This document shows positions 9,979 to 20,334 of a stretch of DNA of 64,000 bases, one piece after another. The stretch comes from Granulicella sp. dw_53 (lineage in GTDB: Bacteria; Acidobacteriota; Terriglobia; Terriglobales; Acidobacteriaceae). The translations under genes were made by a program, and so were the position numbers. The notes beneath the pieces are model-generated. The model did not search any database, was not told the DNA's origin, and saw only the letters and a list, made by a program, of their open reading frames with translations. The stretch is taken from assembly GCF_018449545.1 (NCBI RefSeq), contig NZ_JAAVUR010000018.1:1-64000 (forward strand), read 5' to 3'. The first letter of the stretch is position 1. Every line of letters starts with the position of its first letter.

Positions 9979-12240
9979 ATGCGTGAATTAACTACTCTCG
10001 ATCAAGCATCAAGTGTCTTGGCTCGTCGCGCTTTGCTCGTAACTCTCAGTATAGGCATGGTAAGCTCCGCTTCAGGGCTCCTCGCGTCTACCATAGGCAT
10101 GGTCGCCGCGCGCGAATTCATCTTCGTCGCCTGCATCTTCCTCTTCACTCTCTGCGCTCTTGTCACACTGCTGGCATTCCGCAAAGTCGCCGTCCAAACG
10201 ATAGCTACGGCAACTACCGGCTACTACGCCGCCCACATGTGCGTTGGCGTCTGGATCTCGCTTTCTGGTACCGGACAACACCTCAATCTCTTCATCTATC
10301 TGCTCTGGCTCTTCCCTCTCCTCGTCTTCAATAAACTGGTAAACCAGCCGGCCATCAGCCGTCTGCTCGCAAGAACGATCCTGGTGGTTCCTCTCCTAAC
10401 CATCCTTTGTCTCCTCCCCAGGTGGGCCATCGTCCTCCCAACCGAGCAACGAGTCCTCCTCGGCATTTTCTGCCTCACTTACGTCTGCTATGCCCTTACG
10501 CTCAATATTGTCACCCGCTACCGTGAAAAGTACATCGCGGAGCAGCAGCGTACAGAATCCCTCAAAGTCACCGCCGAAATCTTCGAAAGTATCTCCGACT
10601 GCTTCCTCTCACTCGATGCGGAGTTCCGTCTCATTTATCTGAACGATGCCGCCTGTGCTGAACTCAACGTCGACCGCCAAAGCGCACTCCACCACACTCT
10701 CGACCGCGCCGCCCCACGCTTCTTTTCCGACTCCATCGTCAGCAGGCTTCAAGCTGCTTCTGTGCATGACCTCGCCACCCTCTTCGAGGCCCAGAGCGAA
10801 CAGAACAGTCTCTGGTACGATTTCCGTTGCTTCCCACGGATGGGTAGCATGTCCGTCTACTTCCGAGATGTCACCAATCGCAAAAATGACGAAGCACGCA
10901 TCCAGCACCTGGCCTTCTACGACCTCCTCACCGGGCTTCCCAATCGCCAACTCTTGAGCGATCGCCTCACCCAAGCGATGGCCACCGCGACCGTCCAGAA
11001 AACCATTGGCGCACTTCTCTACATCAATCTTGACGACTTCAAAGTCCTGAACGGCACTCTTGGCCACGAAGTCGGTGACGCTCTGCTTCAACAGGTTGCT
11101 TTCCGTCTCACCGCCTGCTTGGAATGTGGCGAAACAATCGCCCGGATTGGCGGAGATGAATTCGGTCTCATGCTCGAAGCCCTTGGTAAAGATCCCCAAG
11201 CCGCAACCGCCGCGGCCACTCTAACCACAGAGAAAATCCTCGCACTCTTCCTTTCCCACTTCGTCGTCGGCAGTTGCGAAAGTGAAATTAAAGCCAGCAT
11301 CGGGGTCACGCTCTTCGGCGCTTCTGAAACGGGCTCGTCCGAAACACTTGACGACCTCCTCAAACGGGCGAATATAGCCATGTACCGCGCCAAGGCTCAC
11401 GACGGGAATAGTTTGCGATTTTTCGATCCAGCCATGCAGATTGAGGTCGAGACCCGTGCCGCTCTCCGCGCTGGCCTACGATCCTCATTGCAAAATGAGG
11501 AGTTTACCTTGCACTACCAGCCCCAGGTGGACAGCGAAGGCATTGTCATTGGGTCTGAAGCCCTGCTTCGCTGGTTTCATCCAGAACGCGGCAGCGTTGC
11601 GCCCAGCGAATTCATACCCATCGCCGAAGAGGCTGGTCTCATCATCGAACTCGGCCGTTGGCTACTGCAGACGGCCTGCCTTCAACTCGCCGCCTGGGCA
11701 GGAGATTCTGCAATGAAGTCTCTCACACTGGCCGTCAACGTCAGTGTCCGTCAGATCCTCGACCCTCATTTTGTAGACCTGGTCAAAGGGGCCCTGAGTT
11801 CCTCGGGAGCAGACCCTTACCGCCTCAAGCTCGAAATCACCGAGAGCTCGATCATGGAGAGGGTCGACGAAGTTATTGCCAAGATGAGCGAACTTAAAAC
11901 CCTCGGCGTCACTTTTTCTCTCGACGATTTCGGCACCGGATACTCGTCGCTCTCTTACCTCCGTCACCTGCCGCTCGATCAGCTCAAGATCGACCGCACC
12001 TTCACCGCCCACCTCCTTACCGACGAAAAATATGCTTCAATCGCACGTACCATCATCGTGCTCGGTCGTAGCCTCAATCTCTCTGTCATTGCCGAGGGTG
12101 TAGAGACCAAAGCCCAGCGCGCGTTTCTTATGGCGGAGGGCTGCCACCTCTACCAGGGTTTCCTCTATGGCCCTGCCGTACCAGCCTCGGAGCTCGAAAA
12201 ATACGTTGCCGCGAGTTACGATCACCTCAGCGTCGGTTAA
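9979..12240 (+). CDS. Membrane-bound GGDEF-EAL (diguanylate cyclase/phosphodiesterase) protein
   Basis: 753 residues. The first ~190 carry about six hydrophobic segments (a MASE-like sensor). A PAS domain follows at about 200-300 ('IFESISDCFLSLDAEFRLIYLND' read in parts), then GGDEF and EAL domains. GGDEF is intact at residues 391-395 ('IARIGGDEFG'). EAL is intact near 527 ('SEALLRWFHP'), with 'ITESSIM', 'DDFGTGYSS' near 649 and 'IAEGVET' also present, so both cyclase and c-di-GMP phosphodiesterase activities are possible. The RxxD inhibitory site expected just before GGDEF is not there. It probably tunes c-di-GMP in response to a membrane or cytoplasmic cue. It stands alone, with a convergent pump operon downstream. 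Confidence 0.95.
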   Translation: MRELTTLDQASSVLARRALLVTLSIGMVSSASGLLASTIGMVAAREFIFVACIFLFTLCALVTLLAFRKVAVQTIATATTGYYAAHMCVGVWISLSGTGQHLNLFIYLLWLFPLLVFNKLVNQPAISRLLARTILVVPLLTILCLLPRWAIVLPTEQRVLLGIFCLTYVCYALTLNIVTRYREKYIAEQQRTESLKVTAEIFESISDCFLSLDAEFRLIYLNDAACAELNVDRQSALHHTLDRAAPRFFSDSIVSRLQAASVHDLATLFEAQSEQNSLWYDFRCFPRMGSMSVYFRDVTNRKNDEARIQHLAFYDLLTGLPNRQLLSDRLTQAMATATVQKTIGALLYINLDDFKVLNGTLGHEVGDALLQQVAFRLTACLECGETIARIGGDEFGLMLEALGKDPQAATAAATLTTEKILALFLSHFVVGSCESEIKASIGVTLFGASETGSSETLDDLLKRANIAMYRAKAHDGNSLRFFDPAMQIEVETRAALRAGLRSSLQNEEFTLHYQPQVDSEGIVIGSEALLRWFHPERGSVAPSEFIPIAEEAGLIIELGRWLLQTACLQLAAWAGDSAMKSLTLAVNVSVRQILDPHFVDLVKGALSSSGADPYRLKLEITESSIMERVDEVIAKMSELKTLGVTFSLDDFGTGYSSLSYLRHLPLDQLKIDRTFTAHLLTDEKYASIARTIIVLGRSLNLSVIAEGVETKAQRAFLMAEGCHLYQGFLYGPAVPASELEKYVAASYDHLSVG

Positions 12241-12293
12241 GAAGCGATCACACCCGCATACCAACGATCTAATCGCAATTCGGGGGATACGTT

Positions 12294-13877
12294 TTATTTC
12301 TGGATGGTACGGTCCGCCTTGCTGAACGGAGCCGAGACCTGAGACGGTGTCGGCAGGTCTGACACATTCCAACCTCCGCCTAACGCCTGAATCAGTTGCA
12401 CAGAGGCAGTCATCTGCTCGGTTCGAAGAGTTACCAGAGTGTTTTGTTCTGTGAGTAAGGTCAGTTGTGTCTGTACCACATCGATGTAGGGATCCATACC
12501 TGTCTCATAACGAGCGGTTTCAAGGTCAACAGACTGCTGTGCGGAGGCTGCGGCGATCTGCTGTTGCTGGTATTGCTGAGAAAGAATACGTAAGGAGGCG
12601 ATGTTGTCCTCGACCTGTTGGAACGCAGTGAGCACGGTTTGACGATAGGTCGCGACATCCGCGTTATAGGTGGCGATAAATTGATTGACGGTGGCTCGAC
12701 GCAAACCGGCGTCGAAGATCGTCTCCGACGCAGAAGCACCTACCGACCAGAAACGGCTGGGCCAGTCAAAGAGCTGCGAGATCGCGGAACTCTCCGTTCC
12801 GCCCCCGGCCGTGAGAGGAAGTGTGGGGAAATACGCTGCGGTGCCCACGCCGATGAGCGCATTCGCGGAGGCCATCTGCCGTTCTGCGGCAGCTACATCG
12901 GGCCTACGCTCGAGGAGTTGCGATGGCATGCCGATCGGGATGGCGGGGGGAGCTGAGTCCAGCGACTTGGCCGGAATGGAGAAGCTGGAAGGATTAACGC
13001 CGATCAGCACTGCGATCGCGTGCTCAAACTGGGCGCGGAGGACCCCGAGATTAGTGGCAGAGGCCTCTGCATTCTGTAGTGTGTTCTCAGCTTGAACGAC
13101 GGCGGCCTGATCTCCGACTCCCGTGTCGTAAAGACTGCGCGTCAGCTCTACCGACTTGCGGTCTGCTTCTACGGTCTTGCGAAACACATCGATCAGAGCA
13201 TCCTGGCCACGCAACTCGAAGAGAAAGATGGCAAGGTTGGACTGTTCGCTCAGGCGTTCGTTTTCGAGATCCGCCGCGCTGACTTGAGCAGCATACTGGT
13301 TGACACGGATCTGGTTACGAACCTTGCCGAACAGATCTGGTTCCCAGGAGGCTTCAAACGGAATCGACCATAACGTACTTTGTGTCCCCGCAGAGGTGAC
13401 CGTACTCGTAGTAGAAGTTGTTCCTGTTCCAGAAGAGGTGGGACTTGAGCTCGAACCTGTTCCCGTATTACGGGAAAGATTCGCAGAGGTACGCGAGCGC
13501 TGGAAACCGGGTGCTACCCCGAGCGTTGGATAAAGCTGCGATCGAGCCTGCGCGATCAGCGTTCGTGCCTCCATGTAGTTCTGGAAGAAGACTTTGATGT
13601 TCTGGTTGTCGATGTTCAGTTTGTCTTCGAGGTCATTGAGTTCCGGGTCGTTGTAGATCAGCCACCACTTACCGCGCAGCATCGCGTCCTGCGGTTGCGC
13701 GGGCCTCCATTCGCCAGAATCGTTCACTGCCGGTGTAGCAGCCTCTTTGTATTGCTCCGGTGGGGAAGTGGGCAATGCCGAGGGCCTGGTATAGCGGGGG
13801 CCGACGCGGCAGCCCGCGAAGAAAGACAGGCCAAGAACGGTGAGGAAAAGCGAACAAATTCGAGTAGGGTTCTTCAT
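12294..13877 (-). CDS. RND efflux outer-membrane factor (NodT/OprM family lipoprotein)
   Basis: 527 residues. The N-terminus is a lipoprotein signal with lipobox 'FFAGC' and then 'RVGPRYTRP', the usual NodT/OprM start. Two TolC-type repeats follow, including 'LLERRPDVAAAERQM' and 'TARYETGMDPYIDVV'. It forms the outer-membrane channel for the two RND permeases upstream. Its ATG overlaps the stop of the preceding permease gene by 4 bp, so it is the last gene of a four-gene operon. A Ser/Thr/Gly-rich stretch near residues 137-165 is longer than usual. No clear terminator follows. Confidence 0.95.
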   Translation of the reverse strand: MKNPTRICSLFLTVLGLSFFAGCRVGPRYTRPSALPTSPPEQYKEAATPAVNDSGEWRPAQPQDAMLRGKWWLIYNDPELNDLEDKLNIDNQNIKVFFQNYMEARTLIAQARSQLYPTLGVAPGFQRSRTSANLSRNTGTGSSSSPTSSGTGTTSTTSTVTSAGTQSTLWSIPFEASWEPDLFGKVRNQIRVNQYAAQVSAADLENERLSEQSNLAIFLFELRGQDALIDVFRKTVEADRKSVELTRSLYDTGVGDQAAVVQAENTLQNAEASATNLGVLRAQFEHAIAVLIGVNPSSFSIPAKSLDSAPPAIPIGMPSQLLERRPDVAAAERQMASANALIGVGTAAYFPTLPLTAGGGTESSAISQLFDWPSRFWSVGASASETIFDAGLRRATVNQFIATYNADVATYRQTVLTAFQQVEDNIASLRILSQQYQQQQIAAASAQQSVDLETARYETGMDPYIDVVQTQLTLLTEQNTLVTLRTEQMTASVQLIQALGGGWNVSDLPTPSQVSAPFSKADRTIQK

Positions 13878-16800
13878 CCGTGGGCCTCCGACGGCGCCGT
13901 CGTCTGCGTTTCATTCCTGGCATGATCCTTGCCGGCAAAATGAATCCGCATGCGATCGAGCGTGAGGTATACGACTGGCGTGGTGTACAGCGTGAGCATT
14001 TGGCTGACGATAAGTCCGCCTACAATGGTGATGCCAAGCGGTCTGCGTAGCTCCGAACCCGTCCCGGTGCCGAACGCTAGCGGCAATGCACCGAAGAGGG
14101 CCGCCATCGTCGTCATCAGAATAGGACGGAAGCGGAGAATGCAGGCCTCAAAAATAGCCTCTTCAGTATTCATTCCCTGTTCGCGCTCCGCTTGCAGAGC
14201 AAAGTCGATCATCATGATGGCATTCTTCTTCACGATGCCGATCAGCAGCACAATTCCAATGATCGAGATGACGTTCAGATCCTCATGGAAGAGCATCAGC
14301 GCCAGCATCGCGCCCACGCTTGCCGAAGGCAACGTGGAGAGAATCGTGAGCGGATGGATCAGGCTCTCATAGAGCACGCCAAGCACAATATAGACCGCGA
14401 GCAGCGCGGTCAGAACAAGATATGGCTCCGAGCCGAGAGATTGCTGATACGCCTGAAGTGTTCCAGAGAAGAAACCCTGAATCGTCGTAGGCAAGTTGAG
14501 CTTCTGCTTGATCCCTTCTATCTCCTGGGTCGCGTCACTAAGCGAAAGACCCGAGGCGAGATTGAACGACACGGTGACCGATGGGAATAGCCCGGTGTGA
14601 TTCAGCGCGAGAGGAGTGGTGCCAGGCTTTGCGGTACTGAAGGACGAGAGCGGTGTATTGCCCGCAGCAGTTGTCGAAGATGCATTTGCATCGTGGAAGT
14701 ACACAGTGCTCAGACCATCCGGACGCTGCCAGTATTGCGGCGCCACCTCAAGCACGACATAGTACTGATTGAGTTGCGTATAGATCAGAGAAGCCTCCGA
14801 TTGTCCGAAGGAGGCATAGAGTGCGCTGTCAATCGATGTCGCCGTCTGTCCAAGCCTTGCCGCAGTCACACGATCGAAGTTGACCTTTTCATCCAGGCCA
14901 CCCATCTGCTGATCCGAGCTGACATCCTGAAAGCCGGGCAGGTGTTGCATCTCACTAAGAATCTTCGGGCCATAGGTCTGCAGGTCGTCGACATTGTCGG
15001 CTTCCAGAGTGTATTGATACATCGCGTTACTCGACCGGCCTCCGATGCGGATGTCCTGCTGTGCCTGGAGGAACGCGGAAGCTACCGGTAATGCATTCAG
15101 CTTCGGCCTCAGCCGATTGATGACATCGGCAGCACCTGTCTTGCGTTTTTCCAGAGGTTTGAGGGAGATAAAGATGTTGCCGGTGTTCGTGGCGCCCTGA
15201 CCGCCTGTGAAGCCGATCACATGCTGAACAGCAGGGTCTTTGCCGATGACCGCCTGCAGTTTCTGAATGGAGTCATCCATCACATTATAGGAAGCGTCCT
15301 GGGGGCCACGCGCAGCGCCAGCGAGCGAGCCCGTATCTTGCTGTGGAAAGAAGCCTTTCGGGATGCGAACAATGATGATGACGTTCAGCGCAATCGTGAG
15401 ACCCAGCAGCACAAGCATCAGCACCGAGTTTTCCAGCGCCCAGTGCAGGCTGGAGCGATAGACCTTCAACACCCAGTCGAAGAACCTTTCAGTGGTGTTG
15501 TAGAACCATCCGTGCTCCACCTCATGCTCGCTCTTGAGCAGATAAGCGCACATCATGGGCGTCGTTGTAAGTGAAATCGCCATAGATACCATGATGGCGG
15601 TGGAAAGTGTCACCGCAAACTCTCGAAATAGACGACCGACAATACCGCCCATCATGAGCAGTGGAATGAAGACCGCGATCAGTGAGATGCTGATGGAAAG
15701 AACCGTAAACCCGATCTCCTTCGCACCAAGCATCGCGGCATCGAAGGCCGACTTCCCTTCTTCCAGGTGCCGGGTGATGTTTTCCATGACAACGATGGCA
15801 TCGTCCACGACGAAGCCCGTGGAAATAGTGAGCGCCATCAGGGACAGATTGTCGAGCGAATAGCCCAGCAGATACATCACCGCAAACGTGCCGATCAGTG
15901 AAACCGGAACCGCCACCGCGGGAATCAGCGTGGCGCGACCATTGCGAAGGAAGAAGAAGACAACACCGATTACCAGGACGATGGAAAGGACTAATGTCTG
16001 TTCTACGTCGTGCACACTGGCACGAATCGTCGTCGTACGGTCCAGTACGACAGTCATATCGATGCCCTGTGAGATCGATGCCTTCAAAGAAGGGATCTGC
16101 GCGTAAATACGATCGACAGTGTCGATGATGTTGGCGCCAGGCTGGCGGAAGATGATCAGCATCACGGCGCGTTTACCGTCGAGATAACCAGCCGCACGAA
16201 CATTCTGGGTCGAATCGACCACATCCGCGACGTCGGATAGTCGAATCGCGGCGCCATTCTTATAGGCCACTACGATCGGTTGATACTGCTCTGCCTGAGA
16301 GATCTGCCCATTCACGAGAATGTCTGCGGTGCGGTCACCGTCCGTGATCTGGCCGCGAGCGAGATTCGTATTTTGGAGTCTCAAGACCGACTGTAGGTTC
16401 TCCATCGTCAGCCCGAAGCTAGCGAGCTTGTTCGGATTGACCTCTACACGAACCGACGGCAACGCTCCGCCGCCAGGGTTGACCTGACCGACGCCTTGGA
16501 TCTGAGAGAGCTTCTGCTGTACGACTGTGGAGGCTTCATCGTAAAGTTTGGCGGAGCCGTACTTGTCCGACGTAAGGCCGATAATCATGATTGGCGCGTC
16601 CGCGGGATTCACCTTACGGTACGTCGGATTCGCAGGCAGGTTGATGGGTAGATAGCTGCGGGCGGCGTTGATGGCCGCTTCCACGTCGCGCGCCGCGCCA
16701 TCGATATCGCGGCTCAGATCGAACTGAATCGTGATCGACGTCGTTCCCAGCGCGCTGGAAGAGGTCATCTCCGTTACGCCGGCAATGTGGCCAAACTGCC

Positions 16801-17005
16801 GTTCTAGCGGCGTCGCCACGGACGACGCCATGATGTCCGCGCTGGCTCCGGGAAGGCTGGCCGCAACAGAGATCGTCGGAAAGTCAACCTGGGGCAGCGG
16901 CGAGACCGGCAGCAAGTTGAAGCACACTCCACCAACAATCGCGATTGCAACTGTGAGTAGCACCGTCGCGACCGGGCGATGAATGAATGGTGAAGATAGA
17001 TTCAC
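13874..17005 (-). CDS. RND multidrug efflux permease, MdtC-like
   Basis: 1043 residues, full length for an HAE1-family pump. The N-terminus 'PFIHRPVATVLLTVAI' is typical, with twelve membrane helices and two large periplasmic loops. The TM4 proton-relay motif 'VDDAIVVMEN' keeps both Asp residues, and TM10 has 'GIVKKNAIMMIDFA' with the Lys. Such pumps use the proton gradient to expel drugs or bile-salt-like compounds through an adaptor and an outer-membrane channel. The gene overlaps both neighbours by 4 bp. Two different consecutive permeases in one operon suggest an MdtBC-type heterotrimer (inference from the E. coli system). Confidence 0.95.
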   Translation of the reverse strand: MNLSSPFIHRPVATVLLTVAIAIVGGVCFNLLPVSPLPQVDFPTISVAASLPGASADIMASSVATPLERQFGHIAGVTEMTSSSALGTTSITIQFDLSRDIDGAARDVEAAINAARSYLPINLPANPTYRKVNPADAPIMIIGLTSDKYGSAKLYDEASTVVQQKLSQIQGVGQVNPGGGALPSVRVEVNPNKLASFGLTMENLQSVLRLQNTNLARGQITDGDRTADILVNGQISQAEQYQPIVVAYKNGAAIRLSDVADVVDSTQNVRAAGYLDGKRAVMLIIFRQPGANIIDTVDRIYAQIPSLKASISQGIDMTVVLDRTTTIRASVHDVEQTLVLSIVLVIGVVFFFLRNGRATLIPAVAVPVSLIGTFAVMYLLGYSLDNLSLMALTISTGFVVDDAIVVMENITRHLEEGKSAFDAAMLGAKEIGFTVLSISISLIAVFIPLLMMGGIVGRLFREFAVTLSTAIMVSMAISLTTTPMMCAYLLKSEHEVEHGWFYNTTERFFDWVLKVYRSSLHWALENSVLMLVLLGLTIALNVIIIVRIPKGFFPQQDTGSLAGAARGPQDASYNVMDDSIQKLQAVIGKDPAVQHVIGFTGGQGATNTGNIFISLKPLEKRKTGAADVINRLRPKLNALPVASAFLQAQQDIRIGGRSSNAMYQYTLEADNVDDLQTYGPKILSEMQHLPGFQDVSSDQQMGGLDEKVNFDRVTAARLGQTATSIDSALYASFGQSEASLIYTQLNQYYVVLEVAPQYWQRPDGLSTVYFHDANASSTTAAGNTPLSSFSTAKPGTTPLALNHTGLFPSVTVSFNLASGLSLSDATQEIEGIKQKLNLPTTIQGFFSGTLQAYQQSLGSEPYLVLTALLAVYIVLGVLYESLIHPLTILSTLPSASVGAMLALMLFHEDLNVISIIGIVLLIGIVKKNAIMMIDFALQAEREQGMNTEEAIFEACILRFRPILMTTMAALFGALPLAFGTGTGSELRRPLGITIVGGLIVSQMLTLYTTPVVYLTLDRMRIHFAGKDHARNETQTTAPSEAHG

Positions 17006-20000
17006 GCGTGCCCACCCTCGGCTTGCAGATCCCTGCCATTGCTCGGACCGGTGCCGTGATCGGGAGCGTGCTCACCCGCCTTTTGCTGCGGCTTGTGCTT
17101 AGAAAACCGTTTTGCCAGATTATCGAAAAAGATGTAGATCACCGGAGTCGTGTACAGCGTAAGTACCTGGCTGACCATCAGCCCGCCGACCATCGCGATA
17201 CCGAGCGGACGGCGAAGCTCCGAACCGATGCCATGCCCGAAGGCAAGCGGTAGACCACCAAGAAGCGCCGCCATCGTCGTCATCATGATCGGACGGAAGC
17301 GCAGTGTTGCCGCTTCATAGATGGCTTCGGTTGAGCTTCTGCCATGATCACGTTCCGCTTCCAGCGCAAAATCGACCATCATGATGCCGTTCTTTTTCAC
17401 AATACCGATGAGGAGAACGATACCTATGATCGCGACCACGCTGAGGTCTTGATGGAAAAGGATCAGAGACAAAAAGGCTCCGACGCCAGCCGAAGGCAAT
17501 GTGGACAAGATCGTGATGGGATGAATGAAGCTCTCGTACAGCACACCCAGCACGATGTACACGGTCACTAACGCGGCAAGTATCAGAAGCGGCTCGTTGG
17601 ACAACGAGTTGCGGAATGAAGCCGCAGTCCCTTGAAAGTCGGCCTGCACACTCGGCGGCATCTTCAGGTCTTTCTGAACCTTCGTCACATCGGTGATCGC
17701 AGTTCCCAGCGAAGCATTGGGTGCAAGGTTAAATGAAACGGTTACCGAGGGGAACTGTCCTTGATGCGTAATAGATAGCGGCTCGGTGGTGGTCTCGAAG
17801 TGCGAGAACGCGCTTAAAGGAACGGAGTTTGCATACATTGATCCACTCGTCGCCGTGGAGCCGGTGTGCGTCAGTGCAGATACCGGCGCGGTCAGTGCCG
17901 ACGTCGATGCCGTAAATGCCGCAGTGGTAGTAAGCGCGTTAGTTCCAGCAGAGGTTGAGCCCTGACCTGATGAAGTTGCTGCCGCTCCAGTGCTCGCGCT
18001 CGAAGCATTCGCTTGAATAAACAGGTGGTTCAGCTTGTCCGGATCCTGCTGAAACTGTGGCTGCGCCTCCAGAATTACGTGGTATTGATTCAATTGCGTG
18101 TACATCGTGTTGATCTGACGCTGTCCGAATGCGTCGTAGAGCGTTTGATCCACGGTCGTCGGTGCAATGCCCAACCGCGAAGCCGTAGGCCGATCGATCA
18201 CCAGTGAAACCGCAAGTCCACCCAACTGCTGATCTGTTGCCACATCCTCCAGTTCCGGCATTTCCTTGAGCTTGTTCACGAACTTGTCTGTCCACTGGTT
18301 CAGTTCTGCTTGATCCGTATCCTCCAACGTGTACTGGTACTGTGTACGGCTCACGCGATCATCGACCGTAATGTTCTGTACTGGCTGCATGAAGAGCGTG
18401 ATCCCGGCAACATCCTTCAGCTTTTTCTGGAGCCTGCGAATCACATCCGAAGCCGAGGCATCACGATCCTCGAGAGGCTTCAGGTTGATGGAAAAACGTC
18501 CACTGTTTCCAGTCGTGTTCGTTCCATCCGCACCGATGAAGGACGAGAGACTTTCGACAGCCGGATCCGCAAGGATAATCTTGCTCAGTTCCTGCGTCTT
18601 CGAGGTCATGTCCTTTACACCGATTGTCTGTGATGCCTGCGAGATGCCCTGGATCACGCCAGTGTCCTGCACCGGGAAAAAGCCCTTAGGCACGATGACA
18701 TAGAGAAACACCGTCAGGAGCAATGTCGCGACCGCTACAAGCAATGTGGCAGTCTGATGTTTCAGCACCCACTTCAACGTTCGGCCGTAGAAGGCGATCA
18801 TGCTCTCGAATACGCGCTCGGAAGCCTTGTAGAAGCGGCCTTCCTGCGCTTTGGGATCATGCTTGAGAATGCGCGAGGCCATCATGGGCGTAAGCGTCAA
18901 AGACACCACTGCCGAAAGAATGATAGTGACCGCAAGCGTCACGGCAAACTCTCGGAAGAGCCGACCGACGACGTCCCCCATGAACAGCAGCGGAATGAGC
19001 ACCGCAATTAGCGATACCGTCAGAGAAAGAATGGTGAAGCCGATCTGCTCCGCGCCCTTGAGCGCCGCTTCCATCGGAGGGACACCTTCCTCCAGATAGC
19101 GCGAGATGTTCTCCACCATTACGATGGCGTCGTCCACGACAAAGCCGGTGGAGATCGTCAGCGCCATCAACGAAAGATTATCCAGAGAATACCCGAGCGC
19201 ATACATCGCGCCCATCGTTCCCACGAGCGACAGTGGCACCGCTACCGAGGGGATGATCGTCGCATACAGATTCCGCAGAAACAGAAATATCACCAGGATG
19301 ACAAGACCGATCGTCAGCACCAACTCGAATTCCACGTCGCTCACGGAAGCCTGGATTGGCGTGGTCAAGTCGGTGAGTGTTGTGACCTCGATACCTGCAG
19401 GCAAGTTGGCCTTTAGCTGTGGAAGGAGCGCTTTGATGCTCTTCACGACGGCGATCGTGTTGCCACCGGGTTGGCGCTGCACGTTCAAAATGATCGCCGG
19501 GGTAGTGTTCATCCATGCGGCCTGTGTCGTGTTCTCCACGCTGTCGACGATGCTCGCAACATCCGGCAACATCACTGCCGCACCATTGCGGTATGCCACA
19601 ACGACCTTTCGATAATCCGCACTTGAAACCAACTGATCGTTGGCGTCGATCTGGTAGTCCTGCCGAGCTCCATCAAAGTTACCCTTCGCAGCGTTGACGC
19701 TGGCGGCAGTCACGGCAGTGCGAAGGTCTTCCATGCCCAGCCCAAAGGAAGACAGCGCCGTGGGATTCGCTTGAATGCGCACAGCCGGCTTCTGGCCACC
19801 GCTGATGCTCACAAGACCAACGCCGCTCAACTGCGAAATCTTCGGCGCTAGCCGCGTATCGACGAGGTCTTCCACCTGAGGCAGTGGGATATTCTTCGAG
19901 GTTACAGCCAGCGTCATCACCGGCGCATCCGCCGGATTCGTCTTGCTATAAATCGGAGGGGCGGGCAGGTTTGCCGGCAGAAAGCTCTGCGCGGCGTTGA

Positions 20001-20334
20001 TGGCAGCCTGGACCTCTTCTTCCGCCACGTCGATATTTAACGACAGGTTGAACTGCAGCACAATGACGGAGTTCCCTCCCGCGCTGGTCGACGTCATCTG
20101 ACTCAAACCTTGCAATTCGCCGAACTGACGCTCCAGAGGTGCGGTCACAGTCGTTGCCGTTACATCAGGGCTCGCGCCGGGATAGAACGTCAACACCTGA
20201 ATCGTCGGGTAATCGACTTCAGGCAGCGCAGAGACAGGCAACTGTGTGTACGCCACAATTCCAACCAGCAGAATCGCCGCCATCAGGAGTGCCGTCGCAA
20301 CAGGACGGAGGATGAACGGACGTGATGGGCTCAA
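17002..20334 (-). CDS. RND multidrug efflux permease, MdtB-like, with a low-complexity insertion
   Basis: 1110 residues, about 70 longer than its operon partner. The N-terminus is 'PFILRPVATALLMAAI'. The TM4 motif 'VDDAIVMVEN' (near residue 400) and TM10 'GIVKKNGIMMVDFA' carry the complete Asp-Asp-Lys relay. The extra length is a stretch of about 60 residues rich in Ser, Thr, Ala and Gly at about 774-833 (DNA 17836-18013), after 'LFIQANASS' and before 'VPLSAFSHF', in the second periplasmic loop. Overlaps with both neighbours are 4 bp. It probably assembles with the MdtC-like permease. Confidence 0.95.
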   Translation of the reverse strand: MSPSRPFILRPVATALLMAAILLVGIVAYTQLPVSALPEVDYPTIQVLTFYPGASPDVTATTVTAPLERQFGELQGLSQMTSTSAGGNSVIVLQFNLSLNIDVAEEEVQAAINAAQSFLPANLPAPPIYSKTNPADAPVMTLAVTSKNIPLPQVEDLVDTRLAPKISQLSGVGLVSISGGQKPAVRIQANPTALSSFGLGMEDLRTAVTAASVNAAKGNFDGARQDYQIDANDQLVSSADYRKVVVAYRNGAAVMLPDVASIVDSVENTTQAAWMNTTPAIILNVQRQPGGNTIAVVKSIKALLPQLKANLPAGIEVTTLTDLTTPIQASVSDVEFELVLTIGLVILVIFLFLRNLYATIIPSVAVPLSLVGTMGAMYALGYSLDNLSLMALTISTGFVVDDAIVMVENISRYLEEGVPPMEAALKGAEQIGFTILSLTVSLIAVLIPLLFMGDVVGRLFREFAVTLAVTIILSAVVSLTLTPMMASRILKHDPKAQEGRFYKASERVFESMIAFYGRTLKWVLKHQTATLLVAVATLLLTVFLYVIVPKGFFPVQDTGVIQGISQASQTIGVKDMTSKTQELSKIILADPAVESLSSFIGADGTNTTGNSGRFSINLKPLEDRDASASDVIRRLQKKLKDVAGITLFMQPVQNITVDDRVSRTQYQYTLEDTDQAELNQWTDKFVNKLKEMPELEDVATDQQLGGLAVSLVIDRPTASRLGIAPTTVDQTLYDAFGQRQINTMYTQLNQYHVILEAQPQFQQDPDKLNHLFIQANASSASTGAAATSSGQGSTSAGTNALTTTAAFTASTSALTAPVSALTHTGSTATSGSMYANSVPLSAFSHFETTTEPLSITHQGQFPSVTVSFNLAPNASLGTAITDVTKVQKDLKMPPSVQADFQGTAASFRNSLSNEPLLILAALVTVYIVLGVLYESFIHPITILSTLPSAGVGAFLSLILFHQDLSVVAIIGIVLLIGIVKKNGIMMVDFALEAERDHGRSSTEAIYEAATLRFRPIMMTTMAALLGGLPLAFGHGIGSELRRPLGIAMVGGLMVSQVLTLYTTPVIYIFFDNLAKRFSKHKPQQKAGEHAPDHGTGPSNGRDLQAEGGHA

